This document shows, one piece after another, positions 43,033 to 51,620 of a stretch of 64,000 nucleotides of DNA (positions are counted from its first letter, which is position 1; every line of letters begins with the position of its first letter). A model generated the notes under the pieces. The model saw only the letters and a list, made by a program, of their open reading frames with translations. It searched no databases and was not told the DNA's origin. Location: positions 62,001 through 126,000 of the forward strand of contig NZ_BMQY01000002.1 in NCBI RefSeq assembly GCF_014648355.1. Reading direction: 5' to 3'. Made by a program: the position numbers and the translations under genes. This stretch comes from Couchioplanes azureus (GTDB lineage Bacteria > Actinomycetota > Actinomycetes > Mycobacteriales > Micromonosporaceae).

Positions 43033-45369
43033 TCACTCGGTGTGCAGCGCCTGGGCCACCGGAAGCCGCGCGGCCGACCGGGCGGGAATCAGCGCACCGG
43101 CGATCGCGATCGCGATCCCGGACAGCGCCAGCCCGCCGATCGTCGCGGGACGCCAGACGTCCAGCAGGAAGGCCGGGGTGCTGATCTGTGCCGCCCGGGC
43201 GGCGAGCGGCGTGATCAGCCGGTGGGCCAGGATCCCGGCCGGCACGCCGAGCAGCCCGCCGAGCAGGCCGAGCGCGGCCATCGACGTCACCGTCATCGCG
43301 ACCACCTGCCTCGGCGTCATCCCGATCGCCTTGAGCATGCCGAGGTCACGGCGTCGCTCATGGACGTTGAGCAGCACGGTGTGCAGGACCCCGAGCGCCG
43401 CGACGACGCCGAGCAGCACCGACAGCGTCGCGCTCAGGGCCACCATGGCGGTGGTGAAGTCGTTCGTCGCGCGGTTGTCCCAGGCGGTCAGGCCGGGTGC
43501 GGCCGCCCGCACGGCCTCGACGTACCTCGTGACGTCGGTGCCCGGCGCCGGCGCGATCTCGTAGAACATCTCGCTCGTGACCGGCTCGTAGCCCGGCGCC
43601 AGGGCCTCGAGGGTGGGCCAGGTCGCGAAGAAGTCGTTGGCGCCCACCCCGCCGGACAGGGTCTCGCCGGCGATGCGGACGGTCACCCGCCGGTCGCCGC
43701 GCTGCAGCGCGAGCCGGTCGCCGACGTGCAGGGCGTGCCGGTGCAGGACCGCGGACGGTACGGCGATCTCGTCCGGTGCCGCCGGCCAGCGGCCGTCGAT
43801 CACCTGCTTCGGCAGGCCCGTCGTGGCGTGATCGCCGCGCAGGAAGGTGCCGGTGAGCGAGCCGCTGCGGCCGGCCACCGTCACCGGAATGTTCGTGCTG
43901 GCCGTGACCTGCGCGGTTCCCGGCAGCGACCGGAGCAGCGCCTCGAGCCGCGCGCCGGACAACGGCGTCGCCACCTCGCCCAGCGCGGCGATGCCGGAGC
44001 GGACCGCCACCGGTGCCGCGTTGTTGGTGTCCGCCGCGGCGGCGTACCGGGTGACCGTGCCGACCAGGCCGGTCGCGAACGTCACGGTCGTCACGCCGAG
44101 CAGGATCGCCGCCAGGGTCAGGCCGGTCCGGCCCGGGCGCGCGAACGGCAGGCCGAGCCCGAGGCCGACCGGGCGGGGCAGCCGGCTTGCGCTCAGCCGG
44201 CGCTGGACGCACAGCCCGCGACCGGTGCGCGGGGCGCTGCCCGCGCTGATCGCCCGGGCCGCCGGCAGCCGGTACGCCCGCAGCGCCGGCACCAGCGCGG
44301 CGACCGTCACCACCGCGGGCACCACGACCAGGGCCGTGAGGATCACCGCCAGGTCGGCGCCCAGGCCGGCGGTGTAGCCGGCCGCCTGGAACGCGGAGCG
44401 GGTCAGCGGCTGGGCCGACACCGCCCCCGCCACGGTGCCCAGCACGGCCCCGGCCGTCGCCGGCACCAGCACCATGACCAGGTGGATCGCGACCACCGCG
44501 CGCGGGGTGAAGCCGAGCGCCTTGAGCACGCCGATGTGCCGCAGCCCGGTCACCACCGCGCCGCTGACCACGTTGCCGACGATGAGCACCGCCACCGTCA
44601 GCCCGAGGACGCCGAACACGACGAGGAAGGGCAGATAAGCGCCGGGCCCGGCGGCCAGGGCCTGCTTGATCGTGAGGTACGACCGGGTGCCGAGAACCGC
44701 GTCCGGCGGCAGGCCCGAGCGCACCGCCGCCAGCCCGGCATCGAGGTCGGCCTGCCGGTCGGCGTGGGAGAACCGGTACAGCACCTGCAGGGCCGTGGGA
44801 CGAAGCGCCGAGATCTGCGCCGGAGCGACCCAGGCGTCGGCGCTGTGGCTCACGCTGTACGCGCGTCCGACCACGGTGAGCGTGGGGCCGCCGGGAACGT
44901 GCAGCTGCTCACCGGCGCCCGGGGGCGTCGCGGCCCGCCGGTCGGGAGGCGCGTTCAGCACGATCTCCCCCGGCCCGGTCGCCCACCGGCCGGTCCACAC
45001 CTCGACCCGGTCGACCGGGCCGCCCGGATCGGCGCGCCCGGCCACCGTCAGCGACACGGGCCCGAGCGTCGAGTCGGCGGTCGCCGGGACGTCCAGGACC
45101 GCCTGCGCGAAGGGACCCGCGACGGCCGCCACCCCGGCCGGCCGCGCGCCGAGCTGCCCGGCGGAAACCTTGCCGGCGTCGAACGCCGCGACCAGATGTG
45201 CCCCGTGCTGCCGGTCGAACGCGGCGTCGAACGGGCCCGACGCGGCGGTCAGCAGGGCCAGCGCGACCGTCACGGTGGCGGTGGACAGGACCGAGACGAG
45301 GCCGACGACCAGGGTCTGCAGCCGGCGGCGCCGGACCGCCGCGCGCGCGACCCGCCACACCGCGCTCAC
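43033..45369 (-). CDS. FtsX-like ABC transporter permease
   Basis: A 778-residue membrane protein with about ten helices and two FtsX domains (around 230-380 and 640-770, each with RRxxIGxLKAxGxTPxxV: GLRHIGVLKALGFTPRAV and RRDLGMLKAIGMTPRQVV). Large extracytoplasmic loops lie between helices. This MacB/BceB-like layout is used to expel or remove peptides and lipids from the membrane face. Its GTG overlaps the stop of the ATPase gene. The divergent two-component genes probably regulate it. Confidence 0.9.
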   Translation of the reverse strand: MSAVWRVARAAVRRRRLQTLVVGLVSVLSTATVTVALALLTAASGPFDAAFDRQHGAHLVAAFDAGKVSAGQLGARPAGVAAVAGPFAQAVLDVPATADSTLGPVSLTVAGRADPGGPVDRVEVWTGRWATGPGEIVLNAPPDRRAATPPGAGEQLHVPGGPTLTVVGRAYSVSHSADAWVAPAQISALRPTALQVLYRFSHADRQADLDAGLAAVRSGLPPDAVLGTRSYLTIKQALAAGPGAYLPFLVVFGVLGLTVAVLIVGNVVSGAVVTGLRHIGVLKALGFTPRAVVAIHLVMVLVPATAGAVLGTVAGAVSAQPLTRSAFQAAGYTAGLGADLAVILTALVVVPAVVTVAALVPALRAYRLPAARAISAGSAPRTGRGLCVQRRLSASRLPRPVGLGLGLPFARPGRTGLTLAAILLGVTTVTFATGLVGTVTRYAAAADTNNAAPVAVRSGIAALGEVATPLSGARLEALLRSLPGTAQVTASTNIPVTVAGRSGSLTGTFLRGDHATTGLPKQVIDGRWPAAPDEIAVPSAVLHRHALHVGDRLALQRGDRRVTVRIAGETLSGGVGANDFFATWPTLEALAPGYEPVTSEMFYEIAPAPGTDVTRYVEAVRAAAPGLTAWDNRATNDFTTAMVALSATLSVLLGVVAALGVLHTVLLNVHERRRDLGMLKAIGMTPRQVVAMTVTSMAALGLLGGLLGVPAGILAHRLITPLAARAAQISTPAFLLDVWRPATIGGLALSGIAIAIAGALIPARSAARLPVAQALHTE

Positions 45370-46073
45370 GGCGTACGCTCCAGCGTGCCGTCGCGGACCA
45401 CCCGGCCGTCGGCGACCTCCACCAGCCGGCCGGCGCACCGGGTCGCCAGCCGGTGGTCGTGGGTGACCAGCAGCAACGTCTGCCCCATCTCGTTGAGGTC
45501 GATCAACAGGTCCATCACCTGCTCGCCCGACTCGCTGTCCAGCGCCCCGGTCGGCTCGTCCGCCAGCAGGACCGCGGGCCGGTTCATCAGGGCCCGCGCC
45601 ACCGCGACCCGCTGCCGTTCGCCGCCGCTGAGCACCGCCGGATAGGCGTCGCCCCGGTCGGCGATGCCCAGCTCGCCGAGCAGCTCGCGGGCCCGCCGGC
45701 GGGCCTGACCGGCCGGCACCCCGGCCAGCTGGGCGGCCAGCGCGACGTTGTCCAGGGCCGGCAGGTCGTCGATGAGGTTGAAGAACTGGAAGATCATGCC
45801 GATCCGGCGGCGGCGGAACAGCGCCAGGCCGGTCTCGTCCAGCGAGCCCAGGTCCTGACCGTGCACGACCACCGAACCGGACGTCGGGCGGTCCAGCCCG
45901 GCCACCATGTTGAGCAGTGTGGACTTGCCACACCCCGACGGCCCCATGACCGCCACCGCCTCACCGGCGCCGATCCGCAGCGACACCCCGTTCAGGGCCG
46001 TCGTCTCGCCGTACTGTCTGCGCACGCCGTCGATCTGCACGACGGTCCGCGCCTCCCCGTTGTCGTCGATCAT
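45366..46073 (-). CDS. ABC transporter ATPase (LolD/MacB type)
   Basis: A 235-residue ATPase: Walker A GPSGCGKST, Q-loop FQFFNLI, signature LSGGERQR, Walker B VLLADEP, switch His in THDHR. Typical partner of FtsX-fold permeases. The ATG at 46073 sits seven bases after TACGGT, so a leaderless transcript; a longer frame to 46142 is open but unneeded. Confidence 0.92.
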   Translation of the reverse strand: MIDDNGEARTVVQIDGVRRQYGETTALNGVSLRIGAGEAVAVMGPSGCGKSTLLNMVAGLDRPTSGSVVVHGQDLGSLDETGLALFRRRRIGMIFQFFNLIDDLPALDNVALAAQLAGVPAGQARRRARELLGELGIADRGDAYPAVLSGGERQRVAVARALMNRPAVLLADEPTGALDSESGEQVMDLLIDLNEMGQTLLLVTHDHRLATRCAGRLVEVADGRVVRDGTLERTP

Positions 46074-46080
46074 GGCGAGA

Positions 46081-46086
46081 ACCGTA
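46081..46086 (-). promoter_or_regulatory. -10 element of the ABC transporter operon
   Basis: TACGGT on the minus strand, seven bases before the ATG at 46073; same element and gap as at the ROK gene. Confidence 0.4.
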
Positions 46087-46172
46087 GGACGTCGCCCGGT
46101 GCCGGGCATCGGCCCGAGGTGGTAGCCGGGCACCGGGGTCATCCCGCGGATGTATGCCGCCGGTACCGGGGG

Positions 46173-47015
46173 ATGATGCGGATCTTGTCACGGGGTGCGA
46201 AGGTGGTCGGCGTGTGGCGGTACGGGGTGTTCTGGTCGGCGGCGCTGCTGGTGGCGGCCGTCGCGGCCGCGGCCGGGCTCGCCGTCGCGCTGCGGCGTAC
46301 CCGGCGGTTGCACCGCGCGGCCATCGAGGAACGCACCTGGCTGCTGGAACGGGAACGGGAGGCCGCCGCCCAGGCCGCCGTCCACACCGAACGGGCCCGC
46401 ATCGCCGGGGAACTGCACGACATCGTCAGTCACAACGTCAGCGTGATGGTGGTCCAGGCCGGCGCCGCGCGGGAAGTCCTGGCCACCAGCCCGGACGACG
46501 CCGCGACGGCGCTGGCGGCCGTCGAGGAGGCGGGCCGCAACACGCTGACCGAACTACGCCACCTGCTCGGGCTGCTGGCCCCGTCGCCGAGCGGCGACGG
46601 CGATGCCGAGCTGTCGCCGCAGCCGGGGCTGAGCCGGCTGGGCCCGCTCGTCGACCGGATCGCGTTCGCCGGGCTCCCCGTCGAGGTACGGATCTCGGGA
46701 GAGCCCCGGCCCCTTCCCGCGGGGGTCGACCTCACCGCGTACCGGATCGTGCAGGAGGCCCTGACGAACGCGCTGCGCTACGGAGACGGGGTCAAGGCCG
46801 AGGTGGCCATCCGGTACGGCGACCGCTACCTGCGGGTCGAGGTACTCAACACCGGAGCCGGGCCGGCGTCCGCACCGGCCGCCGACCGGCCGGGCCGGGG
46901 TCTGTTGGGACTCCGGGAACGGGTCGCCGTCTACGGCGGTGACCTGGACGCCCGGCGACGCCTGGGCGGCGGCTACCGGGTCCGCGCCCGCATCCCTCTG
47001 GAGCGGACGGCGTGA
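46173..47015 (+). CDS. NarL-type sensor histidine kinase
   Basis: About 280 residues: one or two N-terminal hydrophobic segments (VFWSAALLVAAVAAAAGLAVAL), then a HisKA_3 dimerisation box with His82 in GELHDIVSHN, and the ATPase domain with YRIVQEALTNALRYG and GRGLLGLRERV. Almost no extracellular loop, so it may sense the membrane or the adjacent transporter. Its stop overlaps the response-regulator start. Start could also be the second ATG or a GTG 36 bases later. Confidence 0.88.
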   Translation: MMRILSRGAKVVGVWRYGVFWSAALLVAAVAAAAGLAVALRRTRRLHRAAIEERTWLLEREREAAAQAAVHTERARIAGELHDIVSHNVSVMVVQAGAAREVLATSPDDAATALAAVEEAGRNTLTELRHLLGLLAPSPSGDGDAELSPQPGLSRLGPLVDRIAFAGLPVEVRISGEPRPLPAGVDLTAYRIVQEALTNALRYGDGVKAEVAIRYGDRYLRVEVLNTGAGPASAPAADRPGRGLLGLRERVAVYGGDLDARRRLGGGYRVRARIPLERTA

Positions 47016-47707
47016 CCACTCCCGAGCCGGCGCCTCGCGTCCTCATCGCGGACGACCAGTCCCTGGTCCGCACCGGGTTCCGCATGATCCTGACCGCCCG
47101 GGGCATCGAGGTGGCCGGCGAGGCCGCCGACGGCGCCGAGGCGGTCACCGCGGCCCGCCGGCTGCGGCCCGACGTCGTGCTGATGGACATCCGCATGCCC
47201 ACCATGGACGGCCTGCAGGCCGCCGGGCACATCCTGAGGGAACAGCCGGCCTGCCGGGTCATCATGCTCACGACCTTCGACCTGGACCGCTACGTCTACG
47301 CCGCCCTGGCCCTGGGCGCCAGCGGCTTCCTGCTCAAGGACGTGACCGCGGCCCACCTCGCCGCCGCGGTACGCCTGGTCGGCACCGGCGACGCCCTCCT
47401 GGCCCCGTCGATCACCCGGCGGCTCGTCGAACGGTTCGCCGCCGACCATCGGCGTGCTGCGTCCGGCGAGCCGCCGGCCGTGCACCGTGACCTCGCCTCG
47501 TTGACACCGCGCGAGCTCGAGGTTCTCACGCTGATGGGCCGCGGCCTGTCCAACGCCGAGCTGGCCCGGGCACTGACCCTCACGGAGGCCACCGTCAAGA
47601 CCCACGTCGCCCGGATCTTCGCCAAGCTCGCCCTCCGGGACCGCGCCCAGGCCGTCGTCGTCGCCTACGAGACGGGACTCGTCGTCCCGGGCGACCGGGA
47701 CGAGTGA
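47012..47707 (+). CDS. NarL/LuxR-type response regulator
   Basis: A 231-residue regulator. Receiver domain with acidic pocket ADDQ, phospho-acceptor Asp59 in VLMDIRMP and Lys in FLLKD; C-terminal LuxR helix-turn-helix LTPRELEVLTLMGRGLSNAELA. Coupled to the kinase by GTGA. Divergent from the FtsX-type transporter, its probable target. Confidence 0.93.
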   Translation: MTTPEPAPRVLIADDQSLVRTGFRMILTARGIEVAGEAADGAEAVTAARRLRPDVVLMDIRMPTMDGLQAAGHILREQPACRVIMLTTFDLDRYVYAALALGASGFLLKDVTAAHLAAAVRLVGTGDALLAPSITRRLVERFAADHRRAASGEPPAVHRDLASLTPRELEVLTLMGRGLSNAELARALTLTEATVKTHVARIFAKLALRDRAQAVVVAYETGLVVPGDRDE

Positions 47708-47886
47708 CCGGCGGTCAGTAGGTCGTGTCGAGCCCGCCGGCCGCGGTTGGCGGCATCCGCGGCCAGCCCCTCCGGGTGGGCCTCGATACGGTCGGGATCC
47801 GGGGCATCCACGGGCTCTCGCGGTGAGCGCGGTCAGCTCCGGCCGTCGGAGCCGGCCCGCAGCGGGTCCGAGCGGTCCTCCCGATC

Positions 47887-48390
47887 TCAGCCGTCCTGAG
47901 TGGCGGCACCCGCGAGGTTGTCCTCGATGCACTCCAGGAGGCGGAGGGCTTCGGCGCGTTCGGGGGCGCTCAGGTCGCCGAGGGTCCTGTCCTCCAGCTC
48001 GGTCCAGATGCTCTCCACCTCGCGGCGCAGGGCGAGGCTCGCGGCGGTGGGCTCGATGAAGGTGGCGCGCTTGTCGGTGGCGCACGGGCAGCGGCGGACG
48101 AAGCCCGCGTGCTCCAGGCGCTGGATGGTGCGGGTCATGGTGGCGGCGTCCGAGTCGAGCAGCCGCACGAGGTCGGCCTGGCGCTGGGGGCCGCGCTCCC
48201 AGAGATGCATCATGACCAGCTCCTGCCCGGGGTGCAGGCCCACCCGGCGCAGCAGCTGGCCGACGTGCATCCGGTGCAGCCGGGCGACCCGGAAGATCGC
48301 GTGACTGACCGGCCCGTTCCGGGCGCAGGCCGGGACCGGCACGCCCTCCGCGAGGCTCGGCTCCGGGCAGGTCGGTCCTTCGGCGGGCAC
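47887..48390 (-). CDS. MarR-family repressor next to Old Yellow Enzyme
   Basis: A 167-residue winged-helix regulator (VGLHPGQELVMMHLWERG, QADLVRLLDSDAATMTRTIQRLEHAGFV, wing KRATFIEPT). Two cysteine pairs, RRCPCAT in the wing and an N-terminal CPEP/CARN, could give redox or electrophile sensing. GAGGAGG before the GTG. Divergent from the Old Yellow Enzyme gene, with a 22-bp dyad between. Confidence 0.9.
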   Translation of the reverse strand: MPAEGPTCPEPSLAEGVPVPACARNGPVSHAIFRVARLHRMHVGQLLRRVGLHPGQELVMMHLWERGPQRQADLVRLLDSDAATMTRTIQRLEHAGFVRRCPCATDKRATFIEPTAASLALRREVESIWTELEDRTLGDLSAPERAEALRLLECIEDNLAGAATQDG

Positions 48391-48526
48391 GTGACCTCCT
48401 CGGCGGGCCGAAACATTGTGCGAGCAGTGATTTTGCGGCCCTCAGTTTACCGTACGCACTTATTCCCAGCTTGTTGCCGCAAGTGACGTGAGTTACGGGA
48501 GCGTTCCCCGCGCCATCCGGCGGTGC

Positions 48527-48548
48527 TTTACTTGTTCGGACAGGTAAA
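48527..48548. promoter_or_regulatory. Operator dyad between MarR and Old Yellow Enzyme
   Basis: 22-bp inverted repeat: TTTACTTGT, TCGG, ACAGGTAAA; one mismatch between arms. It ends 21 bases before the ATG at 48570, over the expected promoter. The best candidate site for the adjacent MarR protein. Confidence 0.6.
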
Positions 48549-48569
48549 TCCTCGGGACAGGGACTGATC

Positions 48570-49637
48570 ATGACCTCAGCATTCGACTCGCACGAGCTGG
48601 GCGGCAAGCGCCTGGCCAACCGCATCGCGATGGCACCCATGACGCGCAGCCGTGCCTACGGTCCCGGCGAGACGCCGACGGACCTCATGGCCACGTACTA
48701 TGCGCAGCGCGCCTCGGCGGGTCTGATCATCACCGAGGGCATCCAGCCGTCGGTTGTGGGGCAGGGCTACCCCGACACCCCCGGTCTGCACTCGGCCGAG
48801 CAGGTCGCCGCCTGGCGCACGGTGACCGACGCCGTCCACGCCGCGGGCGGAGTGATCTTCGCCCAGCTGATGCACGCCGGGCGCATCGGCCACCCGAGCG
48901 TGCTGCCGGGCGACCTGACCCCCGTCGGGCCGTCCGCGGTCGCCCCCGCCGGCCAGATCTTCACGAAGCAGGGGCCGCAGCAGTTCATCGCACCGAGGGA
49001 ACTGACCGAGCAGGAGATCAGGGAGACGATCCGCGACTTCGCGACCGCCGCCCGCAACGCCGTCGCCGCCGGGTTCGACGGCGTCGAGATCCACGGTGCC
49101 AACGGCTACCTGGTCCACCAGTTCCTGTCGGCCAACGCCAACCGGCGCACCGATGCCTGGGGCGGCACCGTGGAGGGTCGCACCCGGTTCGGCGCCGAGG
49201 TCGCGGCCGCCGTCGCCGACGCCATCGGCGCCGAGCGGGTGGGCTTGCGCATCTCGCCGAGCAACTCCTACAACGACATCGTCGAGGAGGACACGGACGC
49301 CACCTACGGCACGCTGGTCGACCGGCTGGCTCCGCTGGGCCTGGCCTACCTGCACCTGGTCGAGGGACCCGACCGCGACCTGACCCGCCGGCTGCGCAAG
49401 GAATGGCCCACCACGTTCATCCTCAACCCCCTCACCCACCCCGCGCCGACCGGCCCCGAGGCGCTGGAGCTGATCGAGGACGGCACCGCGGACGTCATCG
49501 CCTTCGGCGCGCTGTTCCTGGCCAACCCCGACCTTCCCGCGCGCCTCGCCGCCGGCGGTCCGTTCAACACCCCCGACCCGGCCAGCTTCTTCGGCGGCGA
49601 CCACCACGGCTACACCGACTACCCGGCTCTCGCCTGA
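48570..49637 (+). CDS. Old Yellow Enzyme-family FMN ene-reductase
   Basis: A 355-residue FMN/NADPH reductase of activated alkenes and nitro compounds. MAPMTRSRA, the substrate-binding HGANGYLVHQF(L), NRRTDAWGG and the late AFGALFLANPDLP are all canonical (NemA/XenB class). AGGGA upstream of the ATG. Induction by electrophiles through the divergent MarR is expected. A strong terminator follows at once. Confidence 0.93.
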   Translation: MTSAFDSHELGGKRLANRIAMAPMTRSRAYGPGETPTDLMATYYAQRASAGLIITEGIQPSVVGQGYPDTPGLHSAEQVAAWRTVTDAVHAAGGVIFAQLMHAGRIGHPSVLPGDLTPVGPSAVAPAGQIFTKQGPQQFIAPRELTEQEIRETIRDFATAARNAVAAGFDGVEIHGANGYLVHQFLSANANRRTDAWGGTVEGRTRFGAEVAAAVADAIGAERVGLRISPSNSYNDIVEEDTDATYGTLVDRLAPLGLAYLHLVEGPDRDLTRRLRKEWPTTFILNPLTHPAPTGPEALELIEDGTADVIAFGALFLANPDLPARLAAGGPFNTPDPASFFGGDHHGYTDYPALA

Positions 49638-49657
49638 GCGGCCGGCCCATCCCCGCG

Positions 49658-49698
49658 AACCGCGCACGCCCGGCCCGAACGGCCGGGCGTGCGCGGTT
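49658..49698 (+). terminator. Strong terminator after Old Yellow Enzyme
   Basis: Perfect 18-bp stem (49658-49675 with 49681-49698), five-base loop, extendable outwards with one bulge; 20 bases after the stop codon. Confidence 0.8.
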
Positions 49699-49699
49699 T

Positions 49700-50245
49700 C
49701 GCGATCGGGTGCGGTAGGACACCCCGGGCACCGTAGCCCCGTGCAACGAGCCGCCCGGCGGGCCGGCGGCGAAGACGTCCGGCACGTTCGCCCGGGTGGT
49801 GTCCGCCGGTCCGGCGTCCAGCCGGCTCCCGGACCGGCGGCCCGACACGTCTCGACGCTCACACCGGGCCCCCTCAGGAAGAGCTCGTCACCGGCGCGTG
49901 CCGCCGCGATCGCGCCGATGCCGCGGGCGTCGGCACCGGTGGCCGCGGCGACAGCGCCGTTCCGGTCGATCCGCGTGGCCGCCACCGAGGCGACGTGTTC
50001 CGCCACTCCACCGCCCGGCACCGGGGTGAACAGGTGCAGCCGCCGGCCCCCGCCGAGCGCCACCGCGATCCGGGCGATCGTGCCGTCAGCGTCGACGCGC
50101 CGGGCGGCGCCGTCGGTCTGCTCCCACACGCCCGCGCCCGGCACGACCGTGCTTCCTCGCGCAGCATCGCCAGGTGCACGGCGGTCAGTTCCGCACCGGG
50201 CTCGGCACCCACACCCGCACCCTTGTCCACGCGGACCCACGCCAT
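49700..50245 (-). pseudogene. Decayed gene, multiple frameshifts
   Basis: Three adjoining minus-strand segments in different frames each have real-gene codon use: from an ATG at 50245 (MAWVRVDKGAGVGAE, AVHLAMLREE), then from about 50155 (VVPGAGVWEQTDG, HLFTPVPGGGVAEHVAS, DELFLRGPG), then from about 49830 (TTRANVPDVFAAGPPGGSL). Joined, they would make one protein of about 175 residues. I do not recognise the family. At least two frame changes, so probably a dead gene. Confidence 0.4.
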
Positions 50246-50261
50246 TTGTCCAAGCAAATGG
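50242..50261. promoter_or_regulatory. Perfect inverted repeat at the decayed gene's start
   Basis: CCATTTG, six bases (TCCAAG), CAAATGG; perfect 7-bp arms, AT-rich, overlapping the start codon of the decayed gene. Looks like an operator left behind, or one used by the plus-strand transglutaminase about 100 bases away. Confidence 0.4.
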
Positions 50262-50360
50262 ATAAGCGTATTCCACCGCCGATCCCATGAGGACGGACTC
50301 CCGCGTCGCAATGGCCGATCGAATGGTGTAAGTTCCTTCCGCGTAGATAGGGAGGTATCG

Positions 50361-51239
50361 ATGGCAAAGAGCCTCGGTAGATTGTTTGTCATCTTTGTAA
50401 CCGGAATGAGTTTCGCCACCTCTGTGTCGGCTCCGGCGCTCGCCACCGACCACGATCCGCGGACGCCCGCTCCGGCGGCGAGCGCGAGTCAGCCGGCGAT
50501 CGCCGAGGTGCCGCCCGCGGAGAGGTCGCTCGCGAACGCCAACGCGGCCACCGCCATCGAGCTGGCACCCCTGGCTCCGGCCCTGCCTCCGGGGGTCAGC
50601 ACCAAGACCTGGTCCGTGCCGGCGTTCATCGAGCTCTTCGAGAACAAGTACGGCCGGCCGATGACCGAGACCGAGAAGCAGGCCCTGGCCAGGGGCTGCA
50701 TCGGCGTCACCACGGTCAACCTGGAACGCGGGAACATCAACCCGCCGCTGGGCATGTCGTTCGGCACGTTCGACACCGCCCGCAACGTGCAGGACGCGAT
50801 CAACGACATCCTGGCCACCAACCCGACGAGCAGCCAGTTCGTCCGGGCCGTCGAGCAGCACCCGCTGCTGAGCCGGATCGACAACGTCACCCGCTCGCTG
50901 CCCGGCGGCCCGACGTCCCAGTGGACCGCGGTCATCTTCTCGAAGCGTTTCTATTCCAAGCAGGATCCGACATGGACGGACGAACAGGCCGCACGCGCAT
51001 TCCTTCCGGACCCGGAAACGGACCAGGTCGACATGACGGGATATCGTTACGTGGCCAAGCCGGGATATGTCAATTTCGACTACGGCTGGCTGGACGAAGG
51101 CACCGGGAACTGGTGGCACGCAAACCACGCCGAACCGGGGATGAAGGTCTACCAGAGCACGCTGAGGCACTATTCCCGGCCGTTGCTGGACTTCGACCGC
51201 CAGGTCTTCTCCGTGACGTTCGCACGGAACCACCCGTGA
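50361..51239 (+). CDS. Secreted microbial transglutaminase
   Basis: A 292-residue exported protein-glutamine gamma-glutamyltransferase, which crosslinks Gln and Lys side chains. Signal peptide to about residue 28, an Ala/Pro pro-region to about 80, then the catalytic domain of Streptomyces-type transglutaminase: Cys113 in ARGCIGVTTVN, AVIFSKRFYSKQD, Asp240 in VNFDYGW and His256 in HANHAEPGMKVYQS. All three catalytic residues fit. The domain is some 100 residues shorter than the classic enzyme. GGAGG precedes the ATG. A small gene is co-translated downstream (GTGA). Confidence 0.85.
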   Translation: MAKSLGRLFVIFVTGMSFATSVSAPALATDHDPRTPAPAASASQPAIAEVPPAERSLANANAATAIELAPLAPALPPGVSTKTWSVPAFIELFENKYGRPMTETEKQALARGCIGVTTVNLERGNINPPLGMSFGTFDTARNVQDAINDILATNPTSSQFVRAVEQHPLLSRIDNVTRSLPGGPTSQWTAVIFSKRFYSKQDPTWTDEQAARAFLPDPETDQVDMTGYRYVAKPGYVNFDYGWLDEGTGNWWHANHAEPGMKVYQSTLRHYSRPLLDFDRQVFSVTFARNHP

Positions 51240-51523
51240 CGATCGACCATCTCGTGGGCCGGCACGTGACCTTGCGCGGCATCGCGGGCGACGCGGCCGC
51301 CGGGGCGGTGCTCGTGCTCGGCGGTGGCACGCCGGTCTACATCGACGGCAAGTCCGGCTGGGCTGCGCTGGCCGGGAGGACCGTCGAGATCGCCGGCGAC
51401 CTCGACCACACCGAGATCGCCCCGCTGCCCCCGGCCTCCGGGAAGCCGGCGAGCCACGGCGCCCCAGGACGCCAGTACGTCCTTCGCAACTGCACGCCGC
51501 CGCGCCTGCAGCCCGGAGGATAG
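51236..51523 (+). CDS. Small protein co-translated with transglutaminase
   Basis: A 95-residue cytoplasmic protein (no signal). Sequence pattern GRHVTLRGIAGDAAAGAVLV, TPVYIDGKSGWAALAGRTVE and IAGDL suggests a small beta-barrel of OB type. The GTG overlaps the transglutaminase stop, so the two are made together. Possible roles: inhibitor or immunity protein against enzyme retained in the cell, or an unrelated partner. The function is a guess; the gene call rests on the overlap and good codon use. Confidence 0.65.
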   Translation: MTIDHLVGRHVTLRGIAGDAAAGAVLVLGGGTPVYIDGKSGWAALAGRTVEIAGDLDHTEIAPLPPASGKPASHGAPGRQYVLRNCTPPRLQPGG

Positions 51524-51549
51524 GTCTCCCGCGCTCCTCGTACCACCAC

Positions 51550-51590
51550 CGTCGAGGGCATCGGCCCGGCCCGGGCCGATGCCCTCGACG
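51550..51590. terminator. Large bidirectional hairpin
   Basis: Perfect 20-bp inverted repeat (51550-51569 with 51571-51590) around a single base, between convergent genes. Confidence 0.8.
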
Positions 51591-51620
51591 CGGGCGTGCG
51601 GACCGGTCGCCGCCGCGGCC

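Noticed and set aside
47708-47886. Possible small gene between response regulator and MarR (64 codons, minus)
   Set aside because: No ribosome site and Arg/Pro-rich sequence; not supported.
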